A stretch of 64,000 bases of DNA from Phlebotomus papatasi (lineage: Eukaryota; Arthropoda; Insecta; Diptera; Psychodidae), in the NCBI RefSeq assembly GCF_024763615.1, contig NC_077223.1, positions 49,786,627 to 49,850,626 of the forward strand. The letters run 5' to 3'. The stretch's first letter is position 1. The number at the start of each line of letters is the position of its first letter. The notes under the pieces are model-generated. The model was not told the origin of the DNA, did no database searches, and saw nothing but the letters and a program-made list of their open reading frames with translations. The position numbers and the translations under genes are program-made. Shown here one piece after another: positions 43,327 through 55,430 of this stretch.

Positions 43327-43545
43327 TTTTAAAAAACTTTGATTTATAGAAAAAAAAAATCACTTTTTCCAATCTTGGGTTATGTTGAGTTATTGTTTAT
43401 TTTAAATTTTTTTTTTTAATCTTTACTCACGTAGATTGTCTGATGGTCGTCCAACAAGTCCCTGATATCTTCAATCAGGTCTTTGCCATGCCTGTCCTTA
43501 TTGAAAGCGACCTTGCTCATAATTTGAACAAGATCAATCAGTTTG

Positions 43546-44667
43546 TCATTTCTTTGCTTGTTCTTCGCATTGCTTCGCTATGGCTACTGTCTGCGCCATG
43601 GCCTTCTTCATTTGATCATTTTGGTCAAGATTCCTCTTTGGGAAATTTTCTTTCTCGCTTTCCTTGATCATTTTACGGACTTCCGTATAACTGCACTTTG
43701 TCTCCACCATCTTTACTTTTATCTTGATCTGCATCTTTTTCTCTGGACATGATTTGTCATTTGTTTTGTGCGAGTTCGTCTCGCAGTACTTACAGAATTC
43801 TTCGCATTGATGAGGATCAATGTTTTCCTGGGCGCATCGTGGACATCTCGGTTTGTTCCTGCAGATTTTGTCGAAATAGCACAAGCATTTCCTGCAGAAT
43901 GTCGGATTCGGAACAAACAACCTAACTCGGAAGCTTGCTCCATAGATTTTCACGGTTTTCGGGAGGGTGTATGAACGGAATTCAATCTTGATCTTGTACA
44001 TGCTTGATAGCGTGTTTGTGGTCGAGCTGTATCTCTTCATCCTTTCTATCTTTGTTATTGGAGCACTCGCTTCGATTTCATTTTGTACGATTGCTTCATC
44101 GAATGAGATCGGAATCTCGTCAATCACACCTGTAGATATTAGGTATATGTCCTGTTTATAAGTTTTGTACTTTAGCACTTTGGTAATGGTATCGTTATCG
44201 ATTTGTTTATTAGCGGTGTCCCATGTTTTTGTTACCACTTTGACGCGGCTTGCGGAGATCTTTTTCACTTCTTCCGTGTTTGCCCTACCAATGGTTTGGC
44301 ATACATCTCGTGCAGCCTCCAGAAGAGATATGTCTTCTTTCTCCATCATTATGACAAAGGGTCCCTTGTCGTATCGGTTGAATTTGAGTACTTCACGTGA
44401 TTCCTTGTCTTTTACTGTATCATTTCTTTGCTCTTTTGGTTTAATAGTTTGAGAATTCTGTGACGCACCGATTATCTGATACATCATGTCTTTAGTTATG
44501 CACGTGAGATCTTCTTCTAGATTATCATTTTTCTTTTGTTTCTCCTCTACATTTTTCGTAATGTTCTTATTGGCAGGTTTTGCCTGTACTTTTGTAACAA
44601 CTTTTTTTGTCATGATGTGTGGATTTCCTTTTGAATTCATTTTCATAAGCTTTTTCTTGGTTTCCAT
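43546..44667 (-). CDS. Non-LTR ORF1, gag-like protein with Cys knuckles
   Basis: 373 codons from ATG 44667. A Lys-rich N terminus is followed by a central domain and then Cys/His knuckles (residues about 280-330: PTFCRKCLCYFDKICRNK, CPRCAQENIDPHQC, FCKYCETNSH, then SCP), as in ORF1 of I-type LINEs, where they bind the element RNA. A one-base shift near 43560 cuts it early: the other frame continues with NDKLIDLVQIMSKVAF for about 45 codons to about 43423. Confidence 0.75.
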   Translation of the reverse strand: METKKKLMKMNSKGNPHIMTKKVVTKVQAKPANKNITKNVEEKQKKNDNLEEDLTCITKDMMYQIIGASQNSQTIKPKEQRNDTVKDKESREVLKFNRYDKGPFVIMMEKEDISLLEAARDVCQTIGRANTEEVKKISASRVKVVTKTWDTANKQIDNDTITKVLKYKTYKQDIYLISTGVIDEIPISFDEAIVQNEIEASAPITKIERMKRYSSTTNTLSSMYKIKIEFRSYTLPKTVKIYGASFRVRLFVPNPTFCRKCLCYFDKICRNKPRCPRCAQENIDPHQCEEFCKYCETNSHKTNDKSCPEKKMQIKIKVKMVETKCSYTEVRKMIKESEKENFPKRNLDQNDQMKKAMAQTVAIAKQCEEQAKK

Positions 44668-44905
44668 GCGGTCATTTCTAACCCCACTTAGTCCTGACTT
44701 AACTACTTCACTTAAAATCTATCACTTTACAGTTTTCTTTAGTTTTTTACTCACTTTTCATTGAGATATCTAATCACTTCACTTTTCTTGCATAAAATTG
44801 TCATTAAATTCACTTTATTTTCACTTTTTCACGAATTTTTCACTTGGATACACAAAATATTAACCGTTCTTAACCGCCATCTTCAAAATCAGTAAGGCCC
44901 ATTTT

Positions 44906-46379
44906 CTATGTCTTGGTGTATGGCTTAAAAATTACGGAAACCCAAGTCGAAAAGTACTGTCAATCCTTGGGAAATTAACGATATCCTTCTGAAAATTCGC
45001 AATATTGACAATTTAATACTCGAAAACGGCTCGACCAATATTAACGAAATTCGGCTCAACAACGATGTATGACTTAAGTTTTAACCCATCCAGTCAATGT
45101 ACCAGAAATACTTGAGATAGAATGTTCGTATTTTGGGATTAGTTTCCTACAGATTAATAGATGATTTTTTTTGAATAGAAAGAATTTTTATCTATTATGG
45201 GGGCGCGGGGAGCCCCTGTCAAACACACGTCTTAACGGTCACAGAATCACACAGAATCAAATTCTGTGCATTAATTCATTGCAAACTCTATTGATTTAGA
45301 TAGAGTAACTAAACTATCCAAGAAAACACATTGGCAACCAGAATTCAAATCAGGAAAGAGGAATTTTTATCTAGGCCAATTTTAACAAATTCGACGGGAT
45401 GTCGAATTTTCCGTCCGCCATTTTAAGCAAAATTTTTGCATGACTTCACGTGAAGCGAGAAAAGAACAACAAAATGTATTCCCATCTCTGTCGGGCTATT
45501 TTTTCCAAATAATTGAAGGACTAAAGTAACTAAAAATCCATTCCCGACATAAATTCGAATATTAATTTCCCTGGAATAAATCATCTAAAATCACTCAATT
45601 TGCGTATGATGTATAATACCATGGTAAGGAATGGGTTAAGTAAATATTTTTAGATTTTCCCTGTGCCTATTCCATCTGGTAGTTCCCATACAAACTGGCC
45701 ATATTTCAAAGACATCGCACATTACAGAACAACATAACGAAAACTTTTTTCGTTTAATGGCAAATCACATGTTTTCCTCGGAGTCCTTGGTGTATCTTGA
45801 ACATATGACCCGAAGAAACTTATAGTTCATCGCGTCAACTTTTTCAGATATCTTAAAGTAAGGGTTCTTAAGAAATGGGTAGAACTATTTTTATGAAACT
45901 TGCCTTTAAATAACGGCATATCGTAAGTTGTTGGCGCCAAAGAACGTTTTCTAAAAGAGAACTGAACTAAAGGAACATTTTCCTAAAAGATACCGTATCG
46001 CTATCCCTTCATTTTTCTTGTTTTCAGATTTTCCTCAAATATCCTCGAATATTCTTTAATTCCGTTAAAAGTATTGCCTCGATTGCATCCTTTTGTCATC
46101 TTTAGAGAAATATTCTCCTTAAAAAAGGAGCTAGGATTGCTGAAGTTCATAGGGTTGTAAAGGTACCGTTACTAAAGAATTAAAAAAAGGTTTTGAGTAT
46201 AATTAATTAAAACATTTTTTTCTCTGAATTTATTACTCAAAGTATTTAAATAGCGGTATCTTTAGGGTCATGCAATCTTAGAGGTTTTAACTCTTTTTTC
46301 AAGAAGAATATTACTGCATAAGGGACATTTCGCTAAAAAGTAATTTCGCCAAAACGCTAAAAAGTATAATGAAACATTT
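44906..46379. other. Gene-free stretch downstream of the ING gene
   Basis: No exon, inverted repeat or known element was recognised. Contains a possible secondary AATAAA for the ING gene near 46225 on the minus strand. Confidence 0.35.
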
Positions 46380-46383
46380 TTAT
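46378..46383 (-). terminator. AATAAA overlapping the ING stop codon
   Basis: The minus strand reads AAAAAATAAAAATG across the TAA stop, giving an AATAAA hexamer; whether this or a downstream signal is used cannot be told. Confidence 0.3.
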
Positions 46384-49300
46384 TTTTTCTTGCGATCTTG
46401 AAAACATTTGGGACAGAACCACTTTCCTTTGGGTTTAATGGTCAGACCAACGCATGCAAAATGGAACCATTCAATGGGGCAATCGGGATTGTCACATCCA
46501 ATCATCTCGCCATATGACACCTGATGGCACAGGCAGTATGTAGGCTCATTAGGATCTACAGGCATGTCTAGTACATCACTAGGATGAGGAGTACCATGAC
46601 CCTCCAGGTCCCCAATTCTTTCCTCAGCGTCCGCATTTTTCTACAAAGATAAAAGTCAAAGAAGAGATTTTTTGGCATGGTGTCCTCCTGTATAAGAACC
46701 TATGTAAGAGAAATCTTTATTATTATATATCGTCACTTCCAAACTTGAGAGTTGTAAGAACGTTTAATTCTTTCGCATTATTTGGAACTCCGTGTTATAC
46801 CCAAAAGAAAATATAGACGTGGAAATTATGTACTTTTGTAGTGATTGTTTGATCAGTTTGTAGTTCTTTTTGATATTTGTATTTTTTGTAGTTTTTTTTT
46901 AATGTAAAAAAAACACCCACTGTTCCAAACAGTCTTTGGCTCGGAAGTGGCCTTCCTCTTTTCTCTATTCTGTCCGACTTGTCCCATTCCCAATGGCATT
47001 GTAACATTACTAACATATAGTCTATGAAGGGAAATTTCTATCGTTTGACCCTGGAGCCTGAAATCAATGTTAAGACGGCAATAAACGCATGGGAACGACC
47101 AAATTATATAAAAATAAATTGAATTGAATATGGACGTTCTGGGAAAGTAATTTTTTACTGCTCGAACTCCACGTAGAGAGCAGTATTATAATTCCTCGAT
47201 TTTTTCACCCCCCAAAATTTCCACCTTCCACCCCCCGGAGACCACTTTTGTCATCAAATCTGCACGTTTCAGACGATTCCTGAGAAATGTCGTCACGCTG
47301 TTTGTCCGTCCGTCCGTGCGGCTGTCGCCAGCTCTAGAGGCCAAACGGTAAGAGATTGCGACTTGGGACCTAAAGGGGAGCCCCCCATAAGTCGACCCAA
47401 GGATCATTAACATGTCCCTCATTGTCCCCCAATCCCTCCCCTTCCCCGCCAAAACCATGTTTTTTTGGGATTGCTCGAAAACGCGTCGTGCGATTTTTGG
47501 ATACGTTTTAGAGATTACCCAGGCGAACATTTCGCCCTTAGACGAAAATACCGTTGAATCATTCCTAATAACGGTTTTTGAAGGTCAAAGATTAAAAAGA
47601 CACTAGAGAGCGCATTTATCAAGCGAATTGGGTCAAGTTTGAGCTCGTTGGAAAGGTCTTGGAATTTTCGACAAAACTGAACCAGTTCCAATCGGTTTTG
47701 AATCGGGTTCATAACCGATAAATAATTTTTATACGAAATTCAATTAAACTACTCCTGAGGTGTATTTTCGGAAATATTTTAAGTGATTTATAAGTCGGTT
47801 CAAAGTGGTTGTGAACCGGTAATGAACCGGTTATTTACCGATAAGTAATTTTTTTTCGAATATAATTTTTATTACTCTTCAAACTATTTTGTGGAACATT
47901 TACCGGTGAACGGTAAATGATGCGAAAGTACTTTTGAGGTATAGCATCTAAGTCACGAGTTCGAGCATTTCGCAAAGCATGGGCGCTTTGCCACCCCTTT
48001 TTTTAAATTATTTAGAACCGCTAAAAATTAAATTCTTATGAGCATTACAAACTATAACAACTAAGAATATCCAAATCTAGGATATTTTTTGCAGCAATTC
48101 TATTAATGTCTGGGCTAAGATATTTTTGATCAGCAACATATAATATAATTATGATTTCCGAGCGGGAAAATCAGAAAATTAATATAAAGAAGACTTCTTG
48201 CTTCTTTCGATGTCCACTGTATTGTATCCAAAATTGTGTTTTTACATCTTATATAACTTTTGAGCCACTGCTCAAGATCTCTGTGATTCAATAGTAAGAA
48301 TAATGAGATCACCATTCCCTTGTGGTTCATTAATGGGTTCTCTGAATTTCTCCCTTTTAACTGATCTAAGTGCAGAAAGCGATAAAAGTGTCAACTTCTT
48401 TTAATTTATTCTCAACTCTAATGAGTCTTCAAGATTTTAAATACAAATTGGAATTATTATGGTGTACAAAAAATAAGAATTCAGTGGTGATCATACAAAC
48501 ATGACTAAACATGATTTGACTTGACTTAACTATATGCTGTAGTTGCGAAAGAGTTAACCGTTTAAGGACGAGAGGATCAAAAATGGGGATAGGGGAAACT
48601 AGCCTGCCTTTGAAGACGACCTTTGAATATGTTAATTTTTCTCTTATTCCCCAAAGCAAAAAGTATATTCTATAAATTATAGTTAGGGGAGACTGGGGCA
48701 AAAAGTCATAAATCGAAAAATTCAAAATTCAATATCTTCCAAGGTAAAAAAGATAACGGCTCAAATTTTTTTCTATACATAGCCTCCATAGACCTTCTTT
48801 ATTGTCGTAAGTTTTTTTAGAATTCGAACAAGGAATTTAGAAAATAAAAAATATCGAAATTTTTCGCCCTATTTTTGACATATTTTTCTTGCAGAAGATA
48901 ACAATTATTACCTACTTATTTTCCAAAATTGATGGACTGGTGAATATTTTCTAAATGATTTGGATATTTTGAATACGAAGCCGCTATCTATTTCAGAATT
49001 CCACAAAAGTTCTTTTCTCCAGAAAAGCCTTTTATTAAAAATGGCCACTTGGGGCAAAAAGTAACAAAATGTATTAGAGCAAAAAGTAACAAAAAAGCGA
49101 AGCAATTTCTGATGTCTCACGGCGAAAAGAAAAGTAATTATCATGTCTCGCCGCTTGTTGTTTGCATTCTTCAAACGATTTGTAGTCTTTTGTGTTTTTT
49201 TTTCTAAAATAGCTTGAAAAGCGTTTTTCTCGTTTTCTTACTTTTCTCGCAGAGAAAACGGTGTTTTACAAAGGTGTAGATGAATAAATTTTCTATGAAA

Positions 49301-52300
49301 ATATGTTCTCTAGGTATTTTTTCAAATTTACGGAAGCCCGTAATGAAGCGAATCAAAATATGATAATACGCAATGTCTGGTACTATTTGCCCCAGCATTT
49401 TTGAGAATAGTCACAAAATTACGTTTTAGAAATTGGCTCAATAAACGTATTTCCTAACAAAATAGCGGAAAAGTACTTTCACAAAATTATAGAGTAGTAA
49501 ATTTCCTATAAATCTGCGCTAATAAGAAATGTTTAAGGCGCTCGAGTAGCTTGTAAAAAAATAAAATATCCGTTTTGTGACTTTTTGCCCCAGTCTCCCC
49601 TAATAATTAACTTATTTTCTATTTTAATTTTTTTTTTAATTTTATTAAGGGGTTTTCGTCATTACTGGCGATTCTCCTAGAAAATTTGCGGCCGTCGCCG
49701 TTTTAGCGTTGGTGACCAGTCTCTGGTGGAGGGAGGGTGAAAACGACGAAAAACCCTCGTCATAAACTGTATAGTTTTTTTTTTTACATTTTTGTGTTTA
49801 TAATTTTTTGTGTTTTAACAATAAAAATATTCTATAAAATTTTAAATGTTTGCAAAGTGGATAAATATGTACATTACTGTGTTATCACACTTGCACATTA
49901 AAATTTTAATATGATTCACATAAATTGTCGCTGGTGAGAGTCCAAATGTGTAATTTGTGTGTTTGAATCATTTTATATTCAAAATTTGATCTATTTGTTG
50001 ATAAAAAGGTAGAATTGACCCGCAAAATTTGATATAAATTGATTTATAGCATTAATGCGAAAAATTAATGCGATTTTCTCTTTAACTTTTTAATGTGAAA
50101 AATATTTATGCTTTAGGTAAATTTAAACTTATTTTTGCAGGCCAAGTCCACTTCTTTATCAATAAATAGAAAAATCCCAAATATTAAGTGACTCAAAGAC
50201 ACAAATAACACATTTGGACGCTCACAAGCGACAATTAATGTGAATCACATTAAAATTTTAATGTGCAAGTGTGATAACACCGTATTGTGTTAAAAAGTCA
50301 CATGTAGTAGTTTTGGGCGAACCCCTTTTAATAACTTCGATTAATTAAACAGAATTTTTACTTTGGGATATAAATAAGAGAAAAATTAAAATATTCATAG
50401 GCTCTCCCATTCAAAGGCAGGTACTTTCCTTTAAGACAATATAAATTTCCTGGCTAGCTACATAAAAACACAAATTTATAATGGCCAAGAAAAGAAAATT
50501 CAGTGGTGGCCCAATCGTCCTTAAAAACGTAAATTTGATTGCTAAAATAAATTTTATCAATGTCACTACAGTTAGCATACTTCTATCTTTTAAAACTAAA
50601 AATTGGATATCTTCTGGTTAATGCTAGTTTTCAACTATTTACATTAGAATTGGTGGTAAAGTTCCCTACGCTTTGCAAACTAACTTAGACAATTAATTTT
50701 GAGATAAAAATTAACTATCGACTTATAACTGGTTCATCACTGGATTATAACCAATTGGAACCGATTCTGTTTTATCAGAAATTCCAAGACCTTTCCAACG
50801 AGCCCAAAAGTGACCCCATTCGGTTGAGAAATATGATTTCTAGGGTCATTTCGACTTTGACCTTGAAAAATCGTTAATAGTTTGATTCTTCGGTATTTTC
50901 GTATATGGACGAAATTTCCGATTAGATATTTAAATCATAATCAAAAATTAAAAAGGGGGTGACAAAACGTTACAGGCTTTGCAAAATGCTCGAATTCAGT
51001 GATATACCTCAAAAGTACTTTTCCGTTGTTTACCATTTACCAGTTCACAATTAATTTGTTGAATCAATTTATAACACTGAGAGAAATCCGAAAAAGTTAA
51101 AATAACATTCCGGAAATGTTAATTTTACCCTGCATTATTGATCCGAAATCGGTGTAAATATTACCCTTTTTAGGTGTATTAGGGGTTAAATTAACCCTTT
51201 TTCATGTTAATTTTACCCTTAAAAAGGTGTCAAATCAACATTAAAAAATGTTAATATATTTTTACACCTAAAAATGTTAAAGTTACGAGGAAAAAAAGTT
51301 AATCGCACCCTCTTTTTTTCTCAGAGATCATCCAAAATAGCTTAGATTAGGCAATTCATTTTCAATTAAGAATTAGTTTTTGGTTCATAATCACTTCATT
51401 CCCAAATCAGAACCGATTTGAACCGGTTCAGTTTGATCAGAAATTCCAAGACCTTTCCAACGAGCCCAAAAGTGACCCCATTCGGTTGAGAAATATGATT
51501 TCTAGGGTCATTTCGACTTTGTCCTTGAAAAATCGTTAATAATTTGATTCTTCGGTGTTTTCCTATATGGACGAAATTTCCGATTAGACAACATTTAAAT
51601 CATATCAAAAAATAAAAAAAGGAGTGGCAAAACGTTCCAGGCTTTGCAAAATGCTCGAATTCACTGATATACCTCAAAAGTACTTTTGCGTTGTTTACGT
51701 TTACCATTTAGCAGTTCACAATTAATTTGAATCGATATATAAATAACTCAAGAGATCATCCAAAATAGCTTAGATTAGGCCGATTAAGCAATTCATTTTC
51801 AATTAAGAATTAGTTATTGGTTCATAATCACTTCATTCCCAGATCAGAACCGAATTGAACCAGTTCAATTTGATCAGATATTCCAAGACCTTTCCAAGGA
51901 GCCCAAACATGATACTATTAAGTTGAGAAATATATTTTCTAGAGATTTTTTAATCTCCAAAAATGAAAAAAAAAATCATACTGCGCATTTTCAAGCAATC
52001 CCAAAAAACATTATTTTTAAAAGTAAAAGTTTGATAATTTTGTGCAGAGTGATTTTCAGTTTTTTTTTTCTCATAATTATTGCTAAAAATAATTTAATAA
52101 ACATATTTTTTTGAGAAGTTAATTTAAGGTTTCTGCTGCAACCAAAGATATATTATTTCTCAAGTGGACTTACAAGGCTCGTTTGGAAGCAACGATTATA
52201 TAAAGGATGGCATGCGATGATTAAGACAGAGCTCAAGATTTATCCATTCCAACTTTCAATTTTAATGCAAAAATCTGCCAAATAAAACTAAATAAAATTT

Positions 52301-53089
52301 GATATAGCTGTGAAGAATTGAATTGGAGGAATAAAATTGACTTGAGCTCTGTGAAGTGATTGTTAGAAATGGATGTGAATGATTTACCAACCTTGTGACC
52401 TTTGCGATTATCTTTTTCCTGAATTACCTTTTGTTTCTTGTGTTTAGTAACATGTGGACTGGCATTTGTATTGTTCCACTTGGCCTCATCCTCAGAGGAG
52501 TGAGGCCTCTTCTTCTTACCCAGTGATTTTGCATCATTACCTTTCCGTTTCTCTGCAATAAAAATATTCCCGGATATAAAAATTGGCATGCTGCATTTAT
52601 GCAAAAAAAAAAATTGGCTCACTTTTAGAAATATCGTCGTATTTTCCGCGACTAACGCTGCTCTTATCCTGGATTTCACCCTCAAACCTTGCCAAGTCCG
52701 AGTCCAATCGCCGGATGTGTTTGTCCACAAGTTCGTAAGTCTGGATGGCTAGCTGGACCTTGTCATCTCCAAATTCTTTGGCTTTGTTGAAGAGTTCTTG
52801 GATTTGTTTTATCGTCTCCCGCCTTGAAGTTTCTGTTGTGGAATCGGAGTGAGCAATGCTGTTAAGGACCTCATTTGACTTTTCGTCAATTGTCTGCATG
52901 ATGGTTTGAGCACGATAATCCAAATCACGCATTAAATTGAAGTTTCTCTGGAGTTCATTTGGCAGATGTTCCAAGCCTATGAAGTTTTTTTCCAGAATTA
53001 TATTTGAGAAACTGTAAGATAATTCCTATCCATAAATAATATTTCAATTCACCATCAAGGTAATGCTCAAGGTAGAGTGCTGAAGACAT
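46380..53089 (-). CDS. Ing5: Inhibitor of growth family protein (ING4/5 type)
   Basis: Minus-strand exons 53089-53053, 52976-52623, 52552-52388 and 46640-46380. The N terminus MSSALYLEHYLDG plus RNFNLMRDLDYRAQ and GDDKVQLAIQTYELVDKHIR is the ING dimerisation coiled coil. The third exon is basic with nuclear-localisation-like runs (KKRKGNDAK, GKKKRPHSS). The last exon carries HPSDVLDMPVDPNEP and a PHD finger with all C4HC3 ligands (YCLCHQVSYGEMIGCDNPDC, then WFHFACVG, WFCPKC), ending in a basic DRKKK tail. ING4/5 proteins bind histone H3 trimethylated at lysine 4 and serve in HBO1/MOZ acetyltransferase complexes. Exon 3 ends in phase 1 at its best donor while the last exon starts in phase 0, so a small exon in the 5.7-kb intron is probably missed, or the weaker donor AAG-GTTGGT is used. 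Confidence 0.92.
47160..48000 (-). repeat. Dispersed repeat block, inverted copy
   Basis: Carries the family words in inverted order: CGAACTCCACG near 47163, a TAAGTCGACCCAAGG block near 47391, CGTTGGAAAGGTCTTGGAAT near 47648 and GCAAAGCATGGG near 47972. The minus frame at 47186-47530 is a by-product. Confidence 0.6.
48686..49600 (+). mobile_element. TA-flanked MITE, GGGGAGACTGGGGC family (copy 4)
   Basis: 915 bp bounded by TA with perfect 20-bp termini (GGGGAGACTGGGGCAAAAAG). Same orientation as copies 1 and 3. In the ING intron. Confidence 0.92.
49879..50280. mobile_element. Foldback element with about 80-bp inverted termini
   Basis: 402 bp. Both ends begin GTGTTATCACACTTGCACAT and stay matched inward past TCACATTAATTGTCGC to CCAAATGTGT, with few mismatches. 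The centre is AT-rich and noncoding. No clear target duplication. Confidence 0.75.
50735..51060. repeat. Dispersed repeat, direct copy 1
   Basis: Nearly identical to 51400-51740: shared AAATTCCAAGACCTTTCCAA, GACCCCATTCGGTTGAGAAA and GAAATTTCCGATTAGA. The sequence resumes again in part at 51830-51920. Confidence 0.8.
51080..51327. mobile_element. Small insertion with CTGAGAGAAA ends
   Basis: Short inverted termini CTGAGAGAAA / TTTTTTCTCAG. The interior is rich in TTAATTTTACCC and its variants. The sequence right of it (AGATCATCCAAAATAGCTTA) recurs uninterrupted at 51750, so it is an insertion in the dispersed repeat. Confidence 0.5.
51400..51740. repeat. Dispersed repeat, direct copy 2
   Basis: Direct duplicate of 50735-51060, about 660 bp downstream, followed by AAAACGTTCCAGGCTTTGCA and CCTCAAAAGTACTTTTGC. 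Confidence 0.8.
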
Positions 53090-53274
53090 GCTTTAATTAT
53101 ATTTTTTTAAGTTTACTTCACTTTGTTTTGATATGAGAGTTTTTTAGAACGAATAAAAATGTAAATTGTAATCAGCGCCCTCACGGGTCACTCCGCGAAG
53201 TTGTGGGTCTGCGAAGCATATTAAATGTCGATAGTAAGTGAAGTGTTTCTAAAAGGGCGCAAAAAAAAGGAAAA

Positions 53275-53640
53275 TAGGCCTCGACAGACTTGAGGATTAG
53301 CCGAGAGACGGCTTAGCGTAATTATATTCAAAATAATGGTTAAACCACATTTGTATCATTTTCCACTAATCTGTCTCTCGGCTTAAGTCCTGAGTGTGTC
53401 GAGAACTTAAGTTATAATCGTTATTATACTTGTGCTTAACTTTATAAAAATAATTCTGGTCAAGTAATTCCATGAATTACAAAGGCAATTAAAACTTACT
53501 AAATTATTTACTTGTGAGGTGAAAAACCCAGTGATAAGCCTAGCCTAGATGAACTTATCTCTTAAACAGACTCAAGGCTTAAGCCGAGAGACGACTTTAG
53601 TGGGAAACTAAACGAAAGTCTAATCATAATGAAAATTTCA
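53275..53640. repeat. GGCTTAAGTCG-family palindromic repeats, two blocks
   Basis: GATTAGCCGAGAGACGGCTT at 53290 faces TGTCTCTCGGCTTAAGTC near 53371; a further arm CTTAAGCCGAGAGACGAC lies near 53576. Lies upstream of the ING gene. Confidence 0.6.
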
Positions 53641-54094
53641 TATTTGAAGTAAAATAACTTAGAATTGAATAAACAAACAGGAAAGTGAAATATATTAGGA
53701 ATACTAAACAATCCCATTTACTGTAATTCTTTAATATTTAATTAAATCCTCATGTCCTTCAATTAGCCTCGAACTTTTCCAAACTGTGTTTCGAGTGTTT
53801 CGACACTTCCTGATTCCTGATTACGAAATATATGGGGGCGTAAAAGACTTCCCTGTCAGTCTGTCCATACGACTGGCCGCTCTTTGGACCCCAAAAACTC
53901 CCAAAATAAGAGAGATATCCACTTTCGGTTTTCGCTATATAAGGTGAAAACTGGAATTTAGAGCATTAACATGGCCTCTACGTCTACACTACACTAGAGA
54001 AATTTATGTCCATATTGAAGCAAATTTCCTATGCTTGCGTTGGATTGGAAAATTCAATATTAATGAAAATTTGACTAAAGTCAAATCGGTTAAG

Positions 54095-54935
54095 ATCACA
54101 CATATCATATGCGCTAAAACCCGATTTTTCGTGGCCGTTCCGTCCGTCCATCATAATAATAAGAGAGAACGGAGAGATATCAATGCTTTTCGTGAAATAT
54201 TAAATGTCGATAGGTGGCTAGAATATAGTAATGCCAGACCCCTCTCCTAACCCTCCTGCCGCCATTTCAAAATACCCTTAAATTTTGTTTTTTCGATAAC
54301 TCAACCGCTATGGCAATCTATCACATTTTAGTATGTTATATCAAGGCTTAAGAGCTTTCTATTTAAAAAAAAAACTTAAACCCCTGACCCCCCTGACCGG
54401 AGTTAGAAATGGACAAACATTTTATTTTGAAATGGCCATATCTCCGGTCCTAATTATCAGAATTTGAAAAAAAAATGGTGTTTTAGAATGGAAAGATCTC
54501 GTGGAATAATACACCCCTCCTGAAACCTCATATTTATCCACTCTCATCGAAGGTCCGATTAAATCGATTTTTTTAATTCGATGTCGAATATTTCGAGAAC
54601 TAGACAATGCTTTTTCTTTAAATTTCACCTTTCAACAGTGGGTCGCACTTCCTTCATCGATGTTCCCTGACCTGAGCAATAATCAAAAATGTCTTGGCAG
54701 GACCATATTTTTGGTGTTTATGAAGCGATTTCGATGACATTTTTTAGTATAAATGGTATCTGAAATCGAGACCTTTCTAACGATATGACCTATCCATCCC
54801 CACCCACACCACCTCAATGTCCCGACTTTTACTGTACCGAAATTGACCGGACTCTAATTCTAATGTTTATTAACCGATTTTAATGAACTTTTTTTTGTTG
54901 GCCTTCTGTGCTCAAACTATTTAAAAAAGAAAATG
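54095..54935. repeat. Inverted counterpart of 61420-62900
   Basis: Shared blocks in reverse order and orientation: GAGAGAACGGAGAGATATC near 54162 against GATATCTCTCTCCGTTCTC near 62829, TAACTCAACCGC against GCGGTTGAGTTA, and TTGACCGGACTCTA against TAGAGTCCGGTCAA. A large element of which two diverged copies lie head to head. Confidence 0.6.
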
Positions 54936-54939
54936 ACCA

Positions 54940-55430
54940 TAGATAAGCCCAGATAAACTTATGGTAGTTGACATTCTTTAAAGGCGACCTCGAAATGCAT
55001 GCAACTCGGGATGCTTGCAAATCAAAATACAGGGAGTCCCGTCTTGAAGGAATTTTTCGGGACCGAAAAAAGCCCGCGAATTAACTCCAGTGACACAGTC
55101 AAATTGCATACATGCAGGAGATATCTTTGGAATAACTTATGAAAACGCCGTAATGTATGCTTTATTGTTTTACGGTACCAATTTTTCAGTGTATTTTTAG
55201 CGCCTACAGTTCATAAGAAGTGCATTTGCACGCATTTAGAAAGAATCGCATAGTAAAGAATCGTGTCGAGCAAACTGTTCTTAGTGACAAAAATGAATAA
55301 AATTAGCTCGACGCGATTTGTTACCCCCAAAATTTAATTCAAAATAGAATTTTCAAGTATTTAGAGTTGCATGGATACTTCTAGGCCGCTTGTAAAGAAT
55401 CTCAAGCCATAAACTTATCTGGGCTTATCA
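54940..55430. mobile_element. Foldback element, GATAAGCCCAGATAA ends (copy 1, interrupted)
   Basis: Ends GATAAGCCCAGATAAACTTA and the inverse (AAACTTATCTGGGCTTATC). The middle is interrupted at about 55060-55240 by a copy of the CCCGCGAATT repeat. Copy 2 without the insertion lies at 61056-61345. Confidence 0.65.

Larger units (their letters stand above)
39994..44894 (-). mobile_element. Full-length non-LTR retrotransposon
   Basis: 4.9 kb on the minus strand, flanked by a perfect 11-bp duplication AGGCCCATTTT (39983-39993 and 44895-44905). Contains ORF1 with Cys-rich knuckles, then ORF2 with an apurinic-type endonuclease and reverse transcriptase, then a Cys/His terminal motif. No RNase H was found. 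Layout and ORF1 knuckles suggest an I/LOA/Jockey-group LINE; exact clade unsure. ORF2 is broken, so it is not autonomous now. Confidence 0.85.
46641..52387 (-). other. Large ING intron filled with repeats
   Basis: Contains an inverted dispersed repeat (47160-48000), MITE copy 4, a long-TIR element at 49879-50280, two direct repeat blocks (50700-51060 and 51360-51740) and a small insertion between them. No further coding exon was recognised. Confidence 0.6.

Noticed and set aside
43768..44764. Several plus-strand frames of 65-95 codons
   Set aside because: Antisense shadows of the retrotransposon ORF1.
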